NCBI GenBank assembly: GCA_003952965.2
Contig: CM025853.1
Location: 5,418,015 to 5,482,014, forward strand
Reading direction: 5' to 3'
Source of the DNA: Morella rubra
Taxonomy: Eukaryota; Streptophyta; Magnoliopsida; Fagales; Myricaceae
DNA length: 64,000 bases
Each line of letters opens with the position of its first letter. Position 1 is the stretch's first letter. A model generated the notes under the pieces. It was not told the DNA's origin. It did not search any database and saw only the letters and a list, made by a program, of their open reading frames with translations. A program made the position numbers and the translations under genes. Shown piece by piece: positions 32,554 through 45,200 of this stretch.

Positions 32554-35346
32554 ATGGCGGATGCATTTGACGAAGACTGTGATTATCTCTTTAAGGCGGT
32601 TCTTATTGGAGACTCCGGCGTCGGGAAATCGAATCTTCTTTCAAGGTTTGCGAAAGATGAGTTCCGTTTGGATTCGAAGCCCACCATAGGAGTCGAATTT
32701 GCTTACCGGAATGTGAAGGTTAGTGAAAAGCTCATCAAGGCTCAGATTTGGGACACTGCCGGCCAAGAAAGGTAACCCAACCATGAACCATCCCCTGTAG
32801 CTCTTATATATGTCTGCGATCAATCTTCATGATTAGTTTGTGTTTTTGAACCAGAGCCGTATGAAACTGAACAATCAGAGTTGTGTAGATGGGTTCAAAA
32901 CATATCAATTATCTAAGAAAATCGCTAGATTATGATCATATATATATATCGGCCTGCATAATCAAACTATAACTGAGTTGAGGTTTTATCTGTTTTCTCG
33001 GTTTTCTTTCCCTTTCTCTCCGGTGGCTAGCAGAAAGTCCAGGTAAGTTGCTTCTCTGGGTAGGTTTCAGAAGTGGGTCCGGTCCAAACCCGTTAGCTTA
33101 ATCTTGAAGAAACAAAACTGTTAAGTTGGGAGGACATTTCCCAAATTGAATTTGAGGTTTTTTTCTCTGTTTTCTGTTTAAACTTTTCCCATAGCTTTCA
33201 TACGAGTGGAGCCTAGAAGGTCCTTGTATAAGTGTCCACGTACGTAGAACTCATTCGACCGCGCGCTGGCTATTCCGAGGAAGGGAGAGTCTGGCCTTTT
33301 GATCAGGTCCACTGCGGCACTGCTCATCCGTGATCTAAGACGCAAGGACAGGTTTAATCTAAAGATGATCACGAGAAGAAAGGGAAGAAAGTTTACAATC
33401 CCACTGGAGGTGGGACCCTGAGCCGAAAGGAACTTTACCCTTATTCATAATTCAAAGGAATTCCTGGAAAGTTATAAAAACAATTAATGCACAAGTAGTA
33501 CTGAACGAACTCTGTACCAAACATTTTCAAGGTTCTTTCTCTTTCTTTTCTTTTGTTTGGTTTGGTTTGTTAACGGGGTAGGAACATGCTCTTTTCACTG
33601 CAAAGCATCCAAGGACTGCTGAGGACGTGTTTTGCGATCTGCCACGTGGACAGTCAATGTTTCTCCACGTGGAGAGATTTAGGCTTGACATGTGGCATAC
33701 TCGTGCCATTGGTCGACCATGATGAAACGGCAGTGGAGATGTAATGACCCTGTACGTGTACTGTTCATCAGACCCGAAATTAAAAATTTTAGAATAATCC
33801 GCAAATGAATAATCTGCTAAAAGACTGTTTTTAAAATATGAATAATCTGCCGTCTTCAATTATGAAATAATAATAATAATAATGTACTGGGGAAAGCTTC
33901 TGTGGGTTTAATGTGGTCCAAAGAGAGGAAAGGAAAACCATAGGGGATAGGGCAGGCAATTTTGTTGTTCTAAGATTATCAATAGAAAACGGCACAAATG
34001 TTCTTGTGCTCACCACGTATATTTCCTTCCTTTGAATTATTTGACAGAATATATGGAATATCCGTCAGTATTTAGCCTTGGCCAATAAATATGTTGGTGA
34101 ATTTGATTTGGGGGAGAAATATTATGTCTAGTAGTTCTTCATACCTTGTTACATTTCGGATAAGGTATAAAGTTAATAATAAAATAGTTGTATGTTCTTC
34201 CATTATAGTCAAATTTACATTTATAGTATGCTTTTATATATACAAAGAAATTTAAATTTGAGTTGTAACTATGTCCCACATATCTCCTATTATTTGACTT
34301 AAATTCCAACCATCGTGTATGTTAGTGCATTATAGATATGCAATCTATTGGGACGAAAATTTTCAAAGTTATTCTAAATGAAATGCACGCGCGTTGCATA
34401 TTTTCTGGAACTATCACACATATTGACTTTTATGTTTTGAATCATTCAACAAGTTTTTAATCGTTTGAGATGCATTGCGTAAATGTTTGTAGTTTGAGTG
34501 GAATCGTGTATCACCTCATATTTGCAATGGGTGCAACTATAATTTTGTCGAAGTTTCGGAGTTATTTCTTAATAAGGAAAGTGCAACAAGAAACTCATCC
34601 GAGTAGTTCAAGTTGGTCAATAGGGCCAGTCAATTTTTTCGAGTTTGTTATGGTATTGAATCTAACTCATGCGAATATTGAGCCAGATTCGTCTGAGTCC
34701 AGTACATAAATACTATAACGATATTGCAATCAAAGGAAAATTTACTTTGATAGCCTCTCTAGTTTTTGGTTCTTTTAACCAATAGGAATTACATAAGGTA
34801 AAATTATGGATTTGTAAATAGCTAAGATACTCATAGAGTCATTGAAAGCATTTCAACATCTAAGGAAAAGGCGTGTCCTCATCAGTGGAGATACAATCTT
34901 ATTGCAGGTTTAGAGCCATTACCAGTTCATACTACAGAGGAGCTTTGGGCGCCTTGCTAGTCTATGACATAACCAGGAGAGCAACATTTGAAAGCGTGAA
35001 GAAATGGCTGCGGGAGCTCAGACAATTTGGTAGTTCAGACATGGTGGTTATTCTCTTGGGGAACAAACTGGATCTGGGTCACTCTAGAGAAGTCAGCCAA
35101 GAAGAAGGAAACCATCTCGCCGAGGAAGAAGGTTTATGTTTCATGGAAACATCTGCTTTGGAGAAGCTTAACGTGGAGGAAGCATTTCTACTCATGATTA
35201 CAAAAATCCATGAAATCACAAGCCAAAAGAGCTTAGAAGCTAAAGCAGATGAGATATTAACGAAACAGCTTGGTGGTGGAGAGAAAATAATTAGTATCGA
35301 TGAAGTGACGGCAACTAAACGATCAAGTACTTGCTGCTCAAAGTAG
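32554..35346 (+). CDS. RABA6B: Rab11-class small GTPase, RABA6 subfamily
   Basis: Two exons (32554-32771 and 34908-35346) join in frame to 218 aa, splitting the arginine codon after WDTAGQE. All G motifs are present: GDSGVGKS (19-26), switch I with KPTIGVEF (42-49), WDTAGQER (66-73), NKLD (125-128) and ETSAL (153-157). The protein ends STCCSK, a CCXX double-geranylgeranylation signal, so it should be membrane-anchored. RABA (Rab11-like) GTPases act in trans-Golgi and recycling-endosome traffic to the plasma membrane and cell plate. The N terminus [19 protein letters not shown], and the place next to CML27 and GC2 homologues, point to RABA6b (At1g18200). The intron after the switch II motif start is typical for the RABA class. 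Confidence 0.95.
33643..33671 (+). promoter_or_regulatory. paired G-boxes in the RABA6 intron
   Basis: Two CACGTG cores, each in ccacgtgga context, lie at 33643-33648 and 33666-33671, 23 bp apart (about two helical turns). This spacing favours binding on one face of the DNA by bZIP or bHLH dimers. Intronic enhancer function is inferred only. Confidence 0.35.
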
Positions 35347-35610
35347 AAAGCCGATGGAAGATTTGGAATTTTTTTTTCTCTCCCGAGTATATTCTCGCAG
35401 TGTATCTACCCATACCTTTTTGTTTCACTTTTTGCCTCTACTTTCTTTCCTTCCACGCAGAATGTAGATGATGAGAGAAACCTCAATTTGGGAAAAGAAA
35501 AGACAAGAAAAAACTAAAAGGGTCTCTGGTTTTTTTTTGGGATATAAGATTGTGACGAGCATACAATTTGATTGAGTTTGACGGGAAGCGATTTGGAAGA
35601 GAGTTTATCT

Positions 35611-36455
35611 TCATTATGTTGTCTACTTGTATTTTTAGATGACAAGGATATCCAAAACTTCACTCTGTTTAATCCGTTAAGTGTGTGCAATCCCCTTTCT
35701 CACACATGCTAAGTACTTATCGGATCACAGGTTTTGAGAGTGATCCCAAGAGATTTTAATGCCCAAGTGATCATTCAAAAAGTTTATTTCTAGAGTTTAA
35801 TACACTTTGCACCCTTTATATTTGGGAGTATTAACACGTTGCACCCAAATATTTTATTTTTGAGACATTGAGCTCATTATTTTATCTCCCCTAATGATTT
35901 GCACTTCGGAGTGAAATTAGGTATCAAATTAGATGATAATCATATCGCCCTTATTGTTGCTAAGATATTGAGAGGAAAATTTTTTGGTAAGGATTTACAG
36001 GATGATGATTCCGAGGCAATAAAACGTTTGTCTTCGAAGAGATATACTGGTATTGTACATATTCAAGTGATCTGCAGGCAAATATTGTTTGAAATTCAAG
36101 AGTGATACGGTAATCTAATAGGAACTAAGGTCACGTGAGAGACACGTGTAAATAATTACCGTCTAATTTGACGCATAATTTAACTTCGAGATACAAATCG
36201 TTGAGGGAGATAACATAAAATATTGGAGTACAATGTGTCAATACCCTCAAACATAAAAAGTACAAAATGTATTTAACCCTTATTTTTATTATGTTGTCTA
36301 CTTGTTTTTTTAGATGACGAGAGTATTCAAAGCTTCACCCTGATTAATCCTTTAAGCAGGTGCAATTTCCCGTCTCACACATATCAAGTACTTATCAGAT
36401 CACAAGGTCCTAAGAGTGACCCCAAGAGATTTTAATGCCCAAGTGAGGATTCAAA
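35611..36455 (+). repeat. diverged direct repeat of about 170 bp around a MITE
   Basis: 35611-35780 and 36287-36455 share long blocks in the same order (attatgttgtctacttg, tctcacacat, agagattttaatgcccaag). The copies are clearly diverged. A 487-bp MITE sits between them. Confidence 0.75.
35793..36279. mobile_element. Mutator-like MITE (487 bp)
   Basis: The left end is GAGTTTAATACACTTTGCAC and the right end in reverse is GGGTTAAATACATTTTGTAC. The 9-bp flanks are ttatttcta (35784-35792) and ttattttta (36280-36288), one mismatch. The inverted arms carry gcaccc / gagggtatt-type motifs like those of the 9032-9429 MITE, so the two may be related. Confidence 0.7.
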
Positions 36456-37560
36456 CCCTTGACCTACACTATGTTAGATGCTTATCGAGGCTCAACCTAG
36501 CACTTGAGGGGGTAATGTTGTCTACTACTTTTGCTTGATTGAGTTGGACAATTGGATGCTGACCATACCTGTTGTCTCTTGAGCCCCTAGCCTATGAATT
36601 AGTCATCCGACTTTCTATTTGTTTTAAGGAATTACAAGGGAAAGAAAAAGAATATACGCATCAAAATTTGTGTTTGGATGAATCTCTGGCTGTCCAAAAT
36701 GAACAGATCTTCAATAGCCTGTGAAAGTCTTGAACAATGGGACCCATTTTCTAATTTAGCGTGTGATCTGAGTTTAGGATAATATAGATACTTGTAGTCT
36801 GACACCTTCGATATGTTCGCTTCTCCAAGGATGAAGGATCTTCTTAATGATCGAGAAATTTTGAACTCTCACCTAAATATCATTTATTTAACTGAATTAA
36901 GAATTTAATCACATTTAATTCTTAAAGTATCAAAATGCGTTAATATATTGTTTATTAGTAAAGTTAGAATGTATAAAAAAAAATAGGTTACATGATACAA
37001 TATTGATGGTTGAATTTTATGACATGACGAACGTTTATGAATTTTAATAGTTAAAAAGTTCAACAATATAACGAAATTAATAATTTGAAGGTTTAATATA
37101 ATATTTGAACCGTAGTTCGAGTGTGAAAAGTGATTTTTTTTTCATTAATTTTTCTAAACCTACAACTTGGACTTCTTAGTCTGTATCTTTATAATTGGAT
37201 CAATTTTGAATATACAATTTTCAGCATAATTTTTCTCTAACCATATGTATTAGACTTTAGGCAATAAACTTTAGTCACATGCAATCTTACTTGATTGAAA
37301 TTACTTTTTTTGGCTAGTTCCATGAAATATGTAGGTGGATATATGCAGCAAATGGCAGGTCTAATGAAAAAATTACCTTAAATTTGTATTTTTCTTCTTC
37401 TCCTTCTTGTTTTTGAACATGAAAAATAAAGGTAAACAATTCAAGAAAGCCGACGCACCTTGTCTATAATATTTAATAGGAAAAAATCGATTTCGAAATA
37501 AAAGAAAAAATGACAAATTGCAAAGTGAGCTGTAATTAAACGATATAAAGGATATTTGTA
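36456..37560. other. intergenic region, gene-free
   Basis: AT-rich sequence between the Rab and golgin genes with no frame over 60 codons that I can support and no clear repeat. Confidence 0.4.
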
Positions 37561-37852
37561 TGGGTAATTACACTCATCACCCTCAAACTATCATGTCTTT
37601 TTCACTTAGCACCCCAAAGTACCACTTTTGTTACATTTCGACCTTAAACTACCATGACCCAATAGTTTACACTCTTCGTCCATAATTTCTATCAATTTAA
37701 ATGGAAAACTAATCACGTGCATCTCACGTGACTTTTTCCCCTGATCTTCCCATTTTACCCTTCGTTTGGTTTACCGCCAACATTCCAACCAAAGGGTGCA
37801 AAGTAAAAAAAAAGCATGGTAGTTTCATAGTGATAAGAGTAATTAAACCTAA
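37561..37852. mobile_element. MITE of the gggtaattac family, copy 1
   Basis: The left end is tgggtaattacactcatcac and the right end in reverse is taggtttaattactcttatc. It shares the end sequence and the caccctcaaactaccatg block with the copy at 38533. No target duplication could be fixed. Confidence 0.6.
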
Positions 37853-38532
37853 AAAAAAACTCGAGATAATAATTAATATCTTTTGTATTAAAAATTAGAA
37901 ATTTGTGGAGTAGGAATCTGAAAGTAATCAAACTTGTTGGCATATTAAAGAATTCCATTTAAACGCCTTGCAACAGACTTGTGTTGCCAAAAAAAAAAAA
38001 AAAAAAGGATCACGCTTCTATGCCCGAATGGTGGGGTCCATAAAAATGGTAGTTGGAAAAAGAAAGTTGTTGAAATTTATTCTCTTGGAGAATGTGAGAG
38101 TAAAAAAAATATGTTATGATTTTCTTGGGTTAAGTTTTGGACTATGTCCATTTATTAGGAATTTTATCAAAATAATATATTCTTTTTGATATAATTATTT
38201 GTCCTTACTCTCTCTAGAGATTTCAAATATTTTATTATTTAAATTGTAATAAGTAATAATGATTGAAATTTTTATTTTTTGTAGTTTCGTAAAATCTTAA
38301 AAAAAAGTAAGTATTTATTTTTCAGTAGTAACTTGGTTTTATCATTTGACCAATTCTAAATATTTTTTTAGTATTTTAAAAAATACTAAAAAAATAATAA
38401 TATCAAATTTGATTTTAATTTTACATATCTTAATTTATTTTATTAAATGACTCCTTTCCTTAAAAAATTAATAATAATCATAATGAGAGCTAGTGAATGA
38501 GAAAAAGTTAGTTAAAAAAAATAAAAATTTTT

Positions 38533-38697
38533 TAGGGGTAATTACGGTTATTACTTTCAAACTACCATGTTTTTTTTTTTTTTTTTTTTTTTTCACTTTG
38601 TACCCTTTGGTTTTTCATCTAAATTTACAGAAATTATGGACGGAGAGTGCAAATTGTTGGGACATGGTAGTTTGAGGGTGATACGTGTAATTTCTCC
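38533..38697. mobile_element. MITE of the gggtaattac family, copy 2
   Basis: The left end is aggggtaattacggttatt and the right end in reverse is gggagaaattacacgtatca. The arms share tttcaaactaccatg, and a T tract of about 19 bases follows the left arm. Flanks are too T-rich to call a duplication. Confidence 0.6.
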
Positions 38698-39242
38698 CTA
38701 TTTTTATTTAATAAATAAATTAAAGAATAGAGGGCAGTTGCCAAACGGACCAAAAGTATGAACGAAACTCTTACGCCAAGGATATATCTACTATCATACT
38801 GGATAGCATGTACAAAACTGCAACCAAACAGTCCTATCTTCCGAAACTCTCGTCCCCGGGTGGCTGTCGGCATGCGGCACACGTGCAGGGGCCTCTCTCT
38901 GTGTGTCTTGCCCGGCACCATCACAGTTTGCGGGACCTGGACATCAGCGTGAGAGGGTGGATCAAATCCACGGCCACAAGCGCGCTTTCATTAGACCAAC
39001 GGTCCACAACCACCGGCCACCAGTCACTCTAGCAGTAACTTCGCACCATCTTCACCTTCAATTCTTTCTCACCTCCTCTTACTGTCCTTTGTAATTTCTA
39101 ACGTCCTCTGGAGAAAACGTTCGAATCCTGTTCAACTGGCGCTTCGCTAAAATGCGCCGTGCGCGAGTCACTCCCTTTCTCGCACAACTCAATCTCTGAC
39201 TTTCTTAGAGGAACCACGAAATCCAGCTGAAGCAAAACCGCT
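38698..39242 (+). promoter_or_regulatory. upstream region and 5' leader of the golgin gene
   Basis: GC content rises from about 38830 toward the coding start. A cacacgtgcagg G-box-like site is near 38880. No TATA box is obvious, as is common for housekeeping genes. Short frames here (38758-38952, 38808-39032, 38903-39094) overlap in different frames and are not genes. Confidence 0.4.
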
Positions 39243-42200
39243 ATGGCAAATTGGATCTCGTCCAAACTCAAAGCCGCTGAAAGTATCCTCCATCAGGTAA
39301 TTATGTTTCCTTCTTCTTTCTCCGTTTGAGAATGCTTCTCGTTTTTCAGTTTCTCTGTTTGCTTCCCGAGAAGACGGGGGGAAATAAGCGGAATTTAATT
39401 TCGAGTTCTCACATTTTTGGCGAATTGTATTATATCAATGAGTCTGATTCAAAACAATCACTGTAATGTTGTCTTTGGCTTCTAAGTTTCTCGATTGGCA
39501 GCGATCAGGTATAGCACTATGATACTGCTCGCATATATGCGTCTGTATAGATTATTGATCTGTCTTTAATGCTTTTTCTTTGATTTTGCGCTTAGTAATG
39601 ATATCAGTGTTATTGTAATGGACGATTCAGATCGATCAGCAAGCGGCGGACTCGCTTCGCAAGAATGAGAGGTGTCCTACAGACGAACTAAACGTTGATA
39701 CACCGACAAAATCTGGAGGCGTCGTTCCTCTAAAGGATCAATTGAGAAAGAAAACACAAGAAAACAATGACTATCACGGCTATTCGCAGAGTGATCCAAA
39801 TTTCTGCACTAATGGTCAGGACAAAGACACTTCTGATACTCCAAAATCCTCTCCCAGACCTAATCAGGACAAAGAAATTTCTGATACTCCAAAACCCTCT
39901 CCCAGACCTAAGTCTACGCTTACGGATAGTGACTGGACTGAACTCCTTAGCACGCCTACTAAGAGCACGAGTTCCGGGGTGAATCGCAGTAATGGGGGAA
40001 CTGCAATTCGTGGGTTGAGGAACAAGGATGATAAGAGACAGGTGAGTCTGGGGTCAAGTTCTTTGGTGTCAGCAGCGAAGAGGAGTCAGAAGAATAGTAC
40101 TAATGTTATGAAGCCAGGGCGGAGGTTGGGGGACAAAAATCAGTTAAATGGGAAGGTGGGTGATGGGGAAGAGTCTAGCTCTTCAGATTCGGTGGGGAGG
40201 TCTTCAAATGTTGATTTGCAAGCTGATGTGAAGTACTTAGGAGGACAAGAAAGTGATGGAAACAAAACAGGTGTGGACCTTGTGGGAAAACCAAAGAACA
40301 AGGGAAATGAAGAAAATGGTGGGCATCTTGACTCTAAGGCCATGTCTTCAGAGAACTCTCCATGGTCGATGAGCAAGAATAAACCTATGGAGATGATATC
40401 AGTCTTGGGGAAGGTTGATGGGGTATCAGATGTGAAGATGGGGATGGATAATGTTCAAGGTAGGTTGAAAAGTACTATAAGGGGAAAGCACAAAACTATT
40501 GTAGACTCCAGAAGTTCAGTCTCTGATGATTTAAAGAGAGGCTCTTCATCAACAAGTCATGGGAGCTCTGATTCGGATTCGGGTTCGACTTCTGACTCTG
40601 AAAGTGAACGTGAGAGAGAGGAAAAGAAGAGGAGGAGGGAGAAGATTCTGGCTGAGAAAGCGGCCGCTAGAGCTGTGGAGGCTATCAAAGAAAGAGAGAA
40701 TGTGGTTGCCAGATTGGAGGGAGAGAAGCAGAGCTTGGAGAAAATATTAGAGGAACGAGCTAAAGAACAAGCACAAGAGGTAACGTGTTCTATTTTAGGG
40801 ATTATGTTCATCAACACAAGAATCTGTTTTCTTTTTATTTTATTTTATTTATTTTTATATATGACAATATGATGCACTTTTTTTTTATCAACTAGTTGGT
40901 TTGTTTCTTCTAAGAAAAGACCTATGTACTTGTGTGCTATGCGGCCATTATACAATGTTATTTCTCTTTCAATAAGAATTATGTGAAAAAGGGTAGTTCC
41001 TTGTCTTTGAAAGCCATTTGTAGGGCCCTAAGCAAGGTATAATCGTACTTGGAGAAATCGAAGGGAGTCAATCTGAACTTATAGATGAGCAAGTAAGATG
41101 ATAAAGAAACAAAAGAAGACGAGTTCTTCTTTCTTTTAGAACTTAGGAGCCTTGTGAGACCTTGCTGGCTTTGAATGAGAGAAAGAAGTGATGGATCTTC
41201 TTTTTGATTCTGATTCTCTGACGGCAATCGTTTTTCTCCTTTCTGTTACTTCTAGAGTAGCTGCTTCAGCTTCAAGTACTTGAATTTACGATTTCCTTGT
41301 TACTTCTCATCACAAATGGCATTTTTTTTTATTAAGATCCTATCTATTCTTAGCATGATATTTAGAGATTTTATTGCTATTGCTCGATCAAGCATGAAAC
41401 ATATGTTTGCATATTCGCCCATAGGTGAAATCAGATCTGCATTATTTGAATAATCGCTGGAGACTCAAAAACACAAAATGCACACAGATAAGGATATCAT
41501 TGAATGATTTGCTACCTAATAATTATGGTGTCAAAGCCTACAGGATGGAAGGGCCATTCTGATAGGGAAGAAACGAACAAGATGGAAACAAGGGTTTGTT
41601 GAATTAGGATAACTAAAAAGAAAAGTTTTGAAGTGCTGCATTGAACTTTTAGTGATAAGAGTGTAATTCTCTGTTCAAACCATCTGAACCTGCCCAGGAC
41701 AGAGCTTGGAGATTACATATTTATGCTGAGCTTGAATTGGGCAGGAGGTCAAAGTTAAGTTGGGTTTTGGGTGTACTGTTCTAATTCTTGGAGTAACTCT
41801 GACCTGATTTCACCTATGGACGAATATGGTCGAGGCTTTCTCTTATCAAAATCTCCGTAAAACTCTTGCTTTGGTTATATATGTAGTTTTATCTTCTTTT
41901 TTGCTTCAGGCTTCACGGCTGCAAACAACTATGATGGAAACACTAGAAGCTGTTGACTTTGAGAAACGGAAGCATAATAATACTAGAAAGGAAGCCTTTG
42001 GACGGTTGGCTAAACTTGAGGTAATTTTGTCTTTTTCATTATTTGCCTCACATTTGTGATTCGACTCTTTTCAATATTTTTCTCTCTTTCTTTCTCTTTC
42101 CCCTTTTGGGGATTTGTCTGCTTCATGACAGAAAGTGTTTTTTTGCTTTGTTAGAAGTTTAAGCAATTCTCTTAATCAGGTTACACTAGGTCACTAAAGC

Positions 42201-45200
42201 TCAAAAGTTCTTGCAGACTGCTAATGTTGATCTTGCAAGATCCCTTGCTGCTGCTCAGTGGAATCTTGAAGCGCAGGTATGATAAGATTGTTAATCTAAA
42301 TGATTGTGGTAATCCAATCAATGAGTTCTTCTTGAGTTTCTAATTGAAAAAATTTGCTTACCTGGTATGAATGCTTGATATCTAATAATGATACTGTATG
42401 AAAGTGTATTCTGGAAGTTGGTAAGATAGTCAATTTTATGCTTGGCCCATCATTCAGTTATCTTCAAAGTTTTGTTATCCGATGTGTCATAACTCTTAAC
42501 TATCCCTATCACTGTGATTATGGGATTTGGATTGCTTTGCTTGCTGTGAGCTTATCTGTTACATATGTCATTATTTTATTTGGGCATACTTCAGAAAATT
42601 AATGAGTTTCACTTTTTCTTTTTTTTGATATCATAAGTTTTAGGTCCTTCTATCAACTCTCTAAGTTGCTATTTCTTTGAAATGCCTATAGTTGCCATAC
42701 AACTTGCATTCAGGATCTAAGCAAATCTTTCTATGCCAAAATATCTCTGTAATAATATGTCTGTTTGTGAAGAAATATGGAAATTGCTTGGTCCTGATAT
42801 TGGAAGAAACTGAGTTGCAGGAAAGCCTGCACATAATTTAAGCACACTCCATGTTCATGGTCTTGCACCCATCCCGTGTAAATGAGTTTATTCATCTACT
42901 ATGACCCATCCGATGTAAATGAGGCTATTCATTCAATGTGAATATGGAGCATGTGGGTACTCCCGTGGAAGCATTTTGAAAACTTTTAAATCTGTTGACC
43001 ATTGATTTGCAAGCCCCAAATTGAGGTTCCTTTCTGAAAAGCTTGTAGTCGAGTTATCTGATGGAATCTCTAGATTGTTGGTGCTTTGGATTGTGTTGGT
43101 CACGGGTTCATGAAGTTTGCTCTGTTTTTTACTGAAGTTTTATGCAGGATCCTGTTCTTTAATTTAAAATGTTTGATATTTTTCCTACTTTCTTGTTGTC
43201 AATTCTTCTTTTTGGATTCTAGCAACAACTAACCAATTGTACTATCATAATTTGCTTATTTTGAAACTTCCTTCGGGTTCTTTTTTCTGATTACTTGGAA
43301 TGTATGTTATAAAAGAAATCCTATTTCATGTCAGCCCATTGAAATTTTGTACTTCATTAACACATACAATATTCATACCCATTGGCCTCAGGAGCCACCA
43401 GGGATGGGTGGCTTTAGGATTTGTGTGAGTTTCAAATATCAAACTACAAATGAATAAATAAACAGACACAGACAGAAATATTCAAACTTATAGTTTTCAT
43501 TTTGCATGCATTTGAACCAGGTTAATCACATAGCAGAACTTCGGCAACGCATTGACTTGAACCAGGCAACCCATGAAGGTATGCCTCGTATACTCAGCAA
43601 AAATCTGAATGCACTTTGTCCCGGTTTAATTTTGCTTCTGTTTCCAATCAGCCGGCACAACTACTTGCCAAAGGAACTGAATGGGATTCTCGACTAACGA
43701 GGATTCAAGTGTTTTCTAAGGATAAAATCTGGATGCAAGAACACAATTTGATGCATAGTCAGCTTTATTTAAGTTTTAACAGAGAAAATTGAAAAAAAAA
43801 ATGAATAAGGATGTCGACATTTATGCTACTTATGCTGTTACAGTGTTTGTGCTTTGCATCATACAACTGGTCTGAAATTAGGTCGTGTCAGTAAGTGGGG
43901 TTTAAAAGCAACAAGGAGTTAAAGTTGTAGAAATATGATCCAGAGTTTCTAGGTGTCACTAATCAAGGGTCTTAGGTTAGGTTTGATTAGTGGGTTTATT
44001 TGATGCCTAAGGTTTAGGTAAAATCAGGGCAGTTAAGCTTTCAAAGGGCGTAAGAAAGGGTAATGATGCTGAGATGCTAAGAGCCAAGACATAGTAGTTC
44101 AAGAGGTTGTCCTGGGGATGAGCAATAACCTGGGAGAAGTAGTGGTGCATGGTGAGAACAACCTGGGCAACTTGACCTTCAAGAGTGCTCAAATAATTTG
44201 ATATTTCCATTAGCTGGGCTAAATGCTTGAGATTATAGAGTTATATGTATGTATGCCTATATATACATATAGTGCTTATACACTCTTCATGGATGTTGTA
44301 TTATTGAATTGACATTCATTATTAATATGGTGATCAAATTATTTTTGCTTATAGATAGCTTGGTCCCTGATACTCCCTTTTCTCCTTGTAGAGCTCAGGA
44401 GAAGGATCTCACATTCTGATCAGACTGGAACATCTCTAAAACAAGTGAGTTATATTCTGCCTGTGGGATGTCGTTACATAGGTACAGGTTGGAGAGTGCA
44501 GAGAGCGGGGGAGAGAGAGAGAGAGAGAGAGAAAGAAGGGGGGCTACCGATCTATCTACTTGTTCTGACGTGCATTCTTTTAGCAACGGGACCTTTCGTG
44601 ATACTATCTACATAAATCTGAAAATGTTGCAGTTAGCTGCTTCAAGAGGGATTGAGATTGAACGAGAGATACTGGAGGCAGAGTACAATTCCATAGCTGA
44701 TAAAGTTGCACAATTGCAAGATAAGGTTAGCTTTCAAAGTTTTTGGCATATCATAAACTTCAATTTCTAATCTAAAACACCTTGCTCTGTGACATTTACA
44801 ACACTCCTTATGCATTTTAAATTATTGCATATCATGTCCTAAACACTAGATCTCTGGGAACTTGTGTGCACGCACATGCGTGTTTGTCTGTACATATACA
44901 ATATGCAGACATTCATATCTGTTTTGCCATTAGTTTGACAGTGGAAGACTTCTTGAAACTACACTCCTGAGCTTGGTGGCTTGAATGTGTCAGTCATATG
45001 ACATTGATCATCACCTTAGTGTGCCTCTTTTGTGCTGCATAAGTTTGCAGATACCCAATTTCAAGATTTTTGAGGTCGTAACATTTGGTTTGAAGCTCAA
45101 AAGCATGTTTATGCAGAAACATTGTGTGAATATTTATCTAAAAAAGAAAGGTTTTTACTTTTCTTTTCTTTTTTTGTGGAGTAAGAATATATCTATTTCA

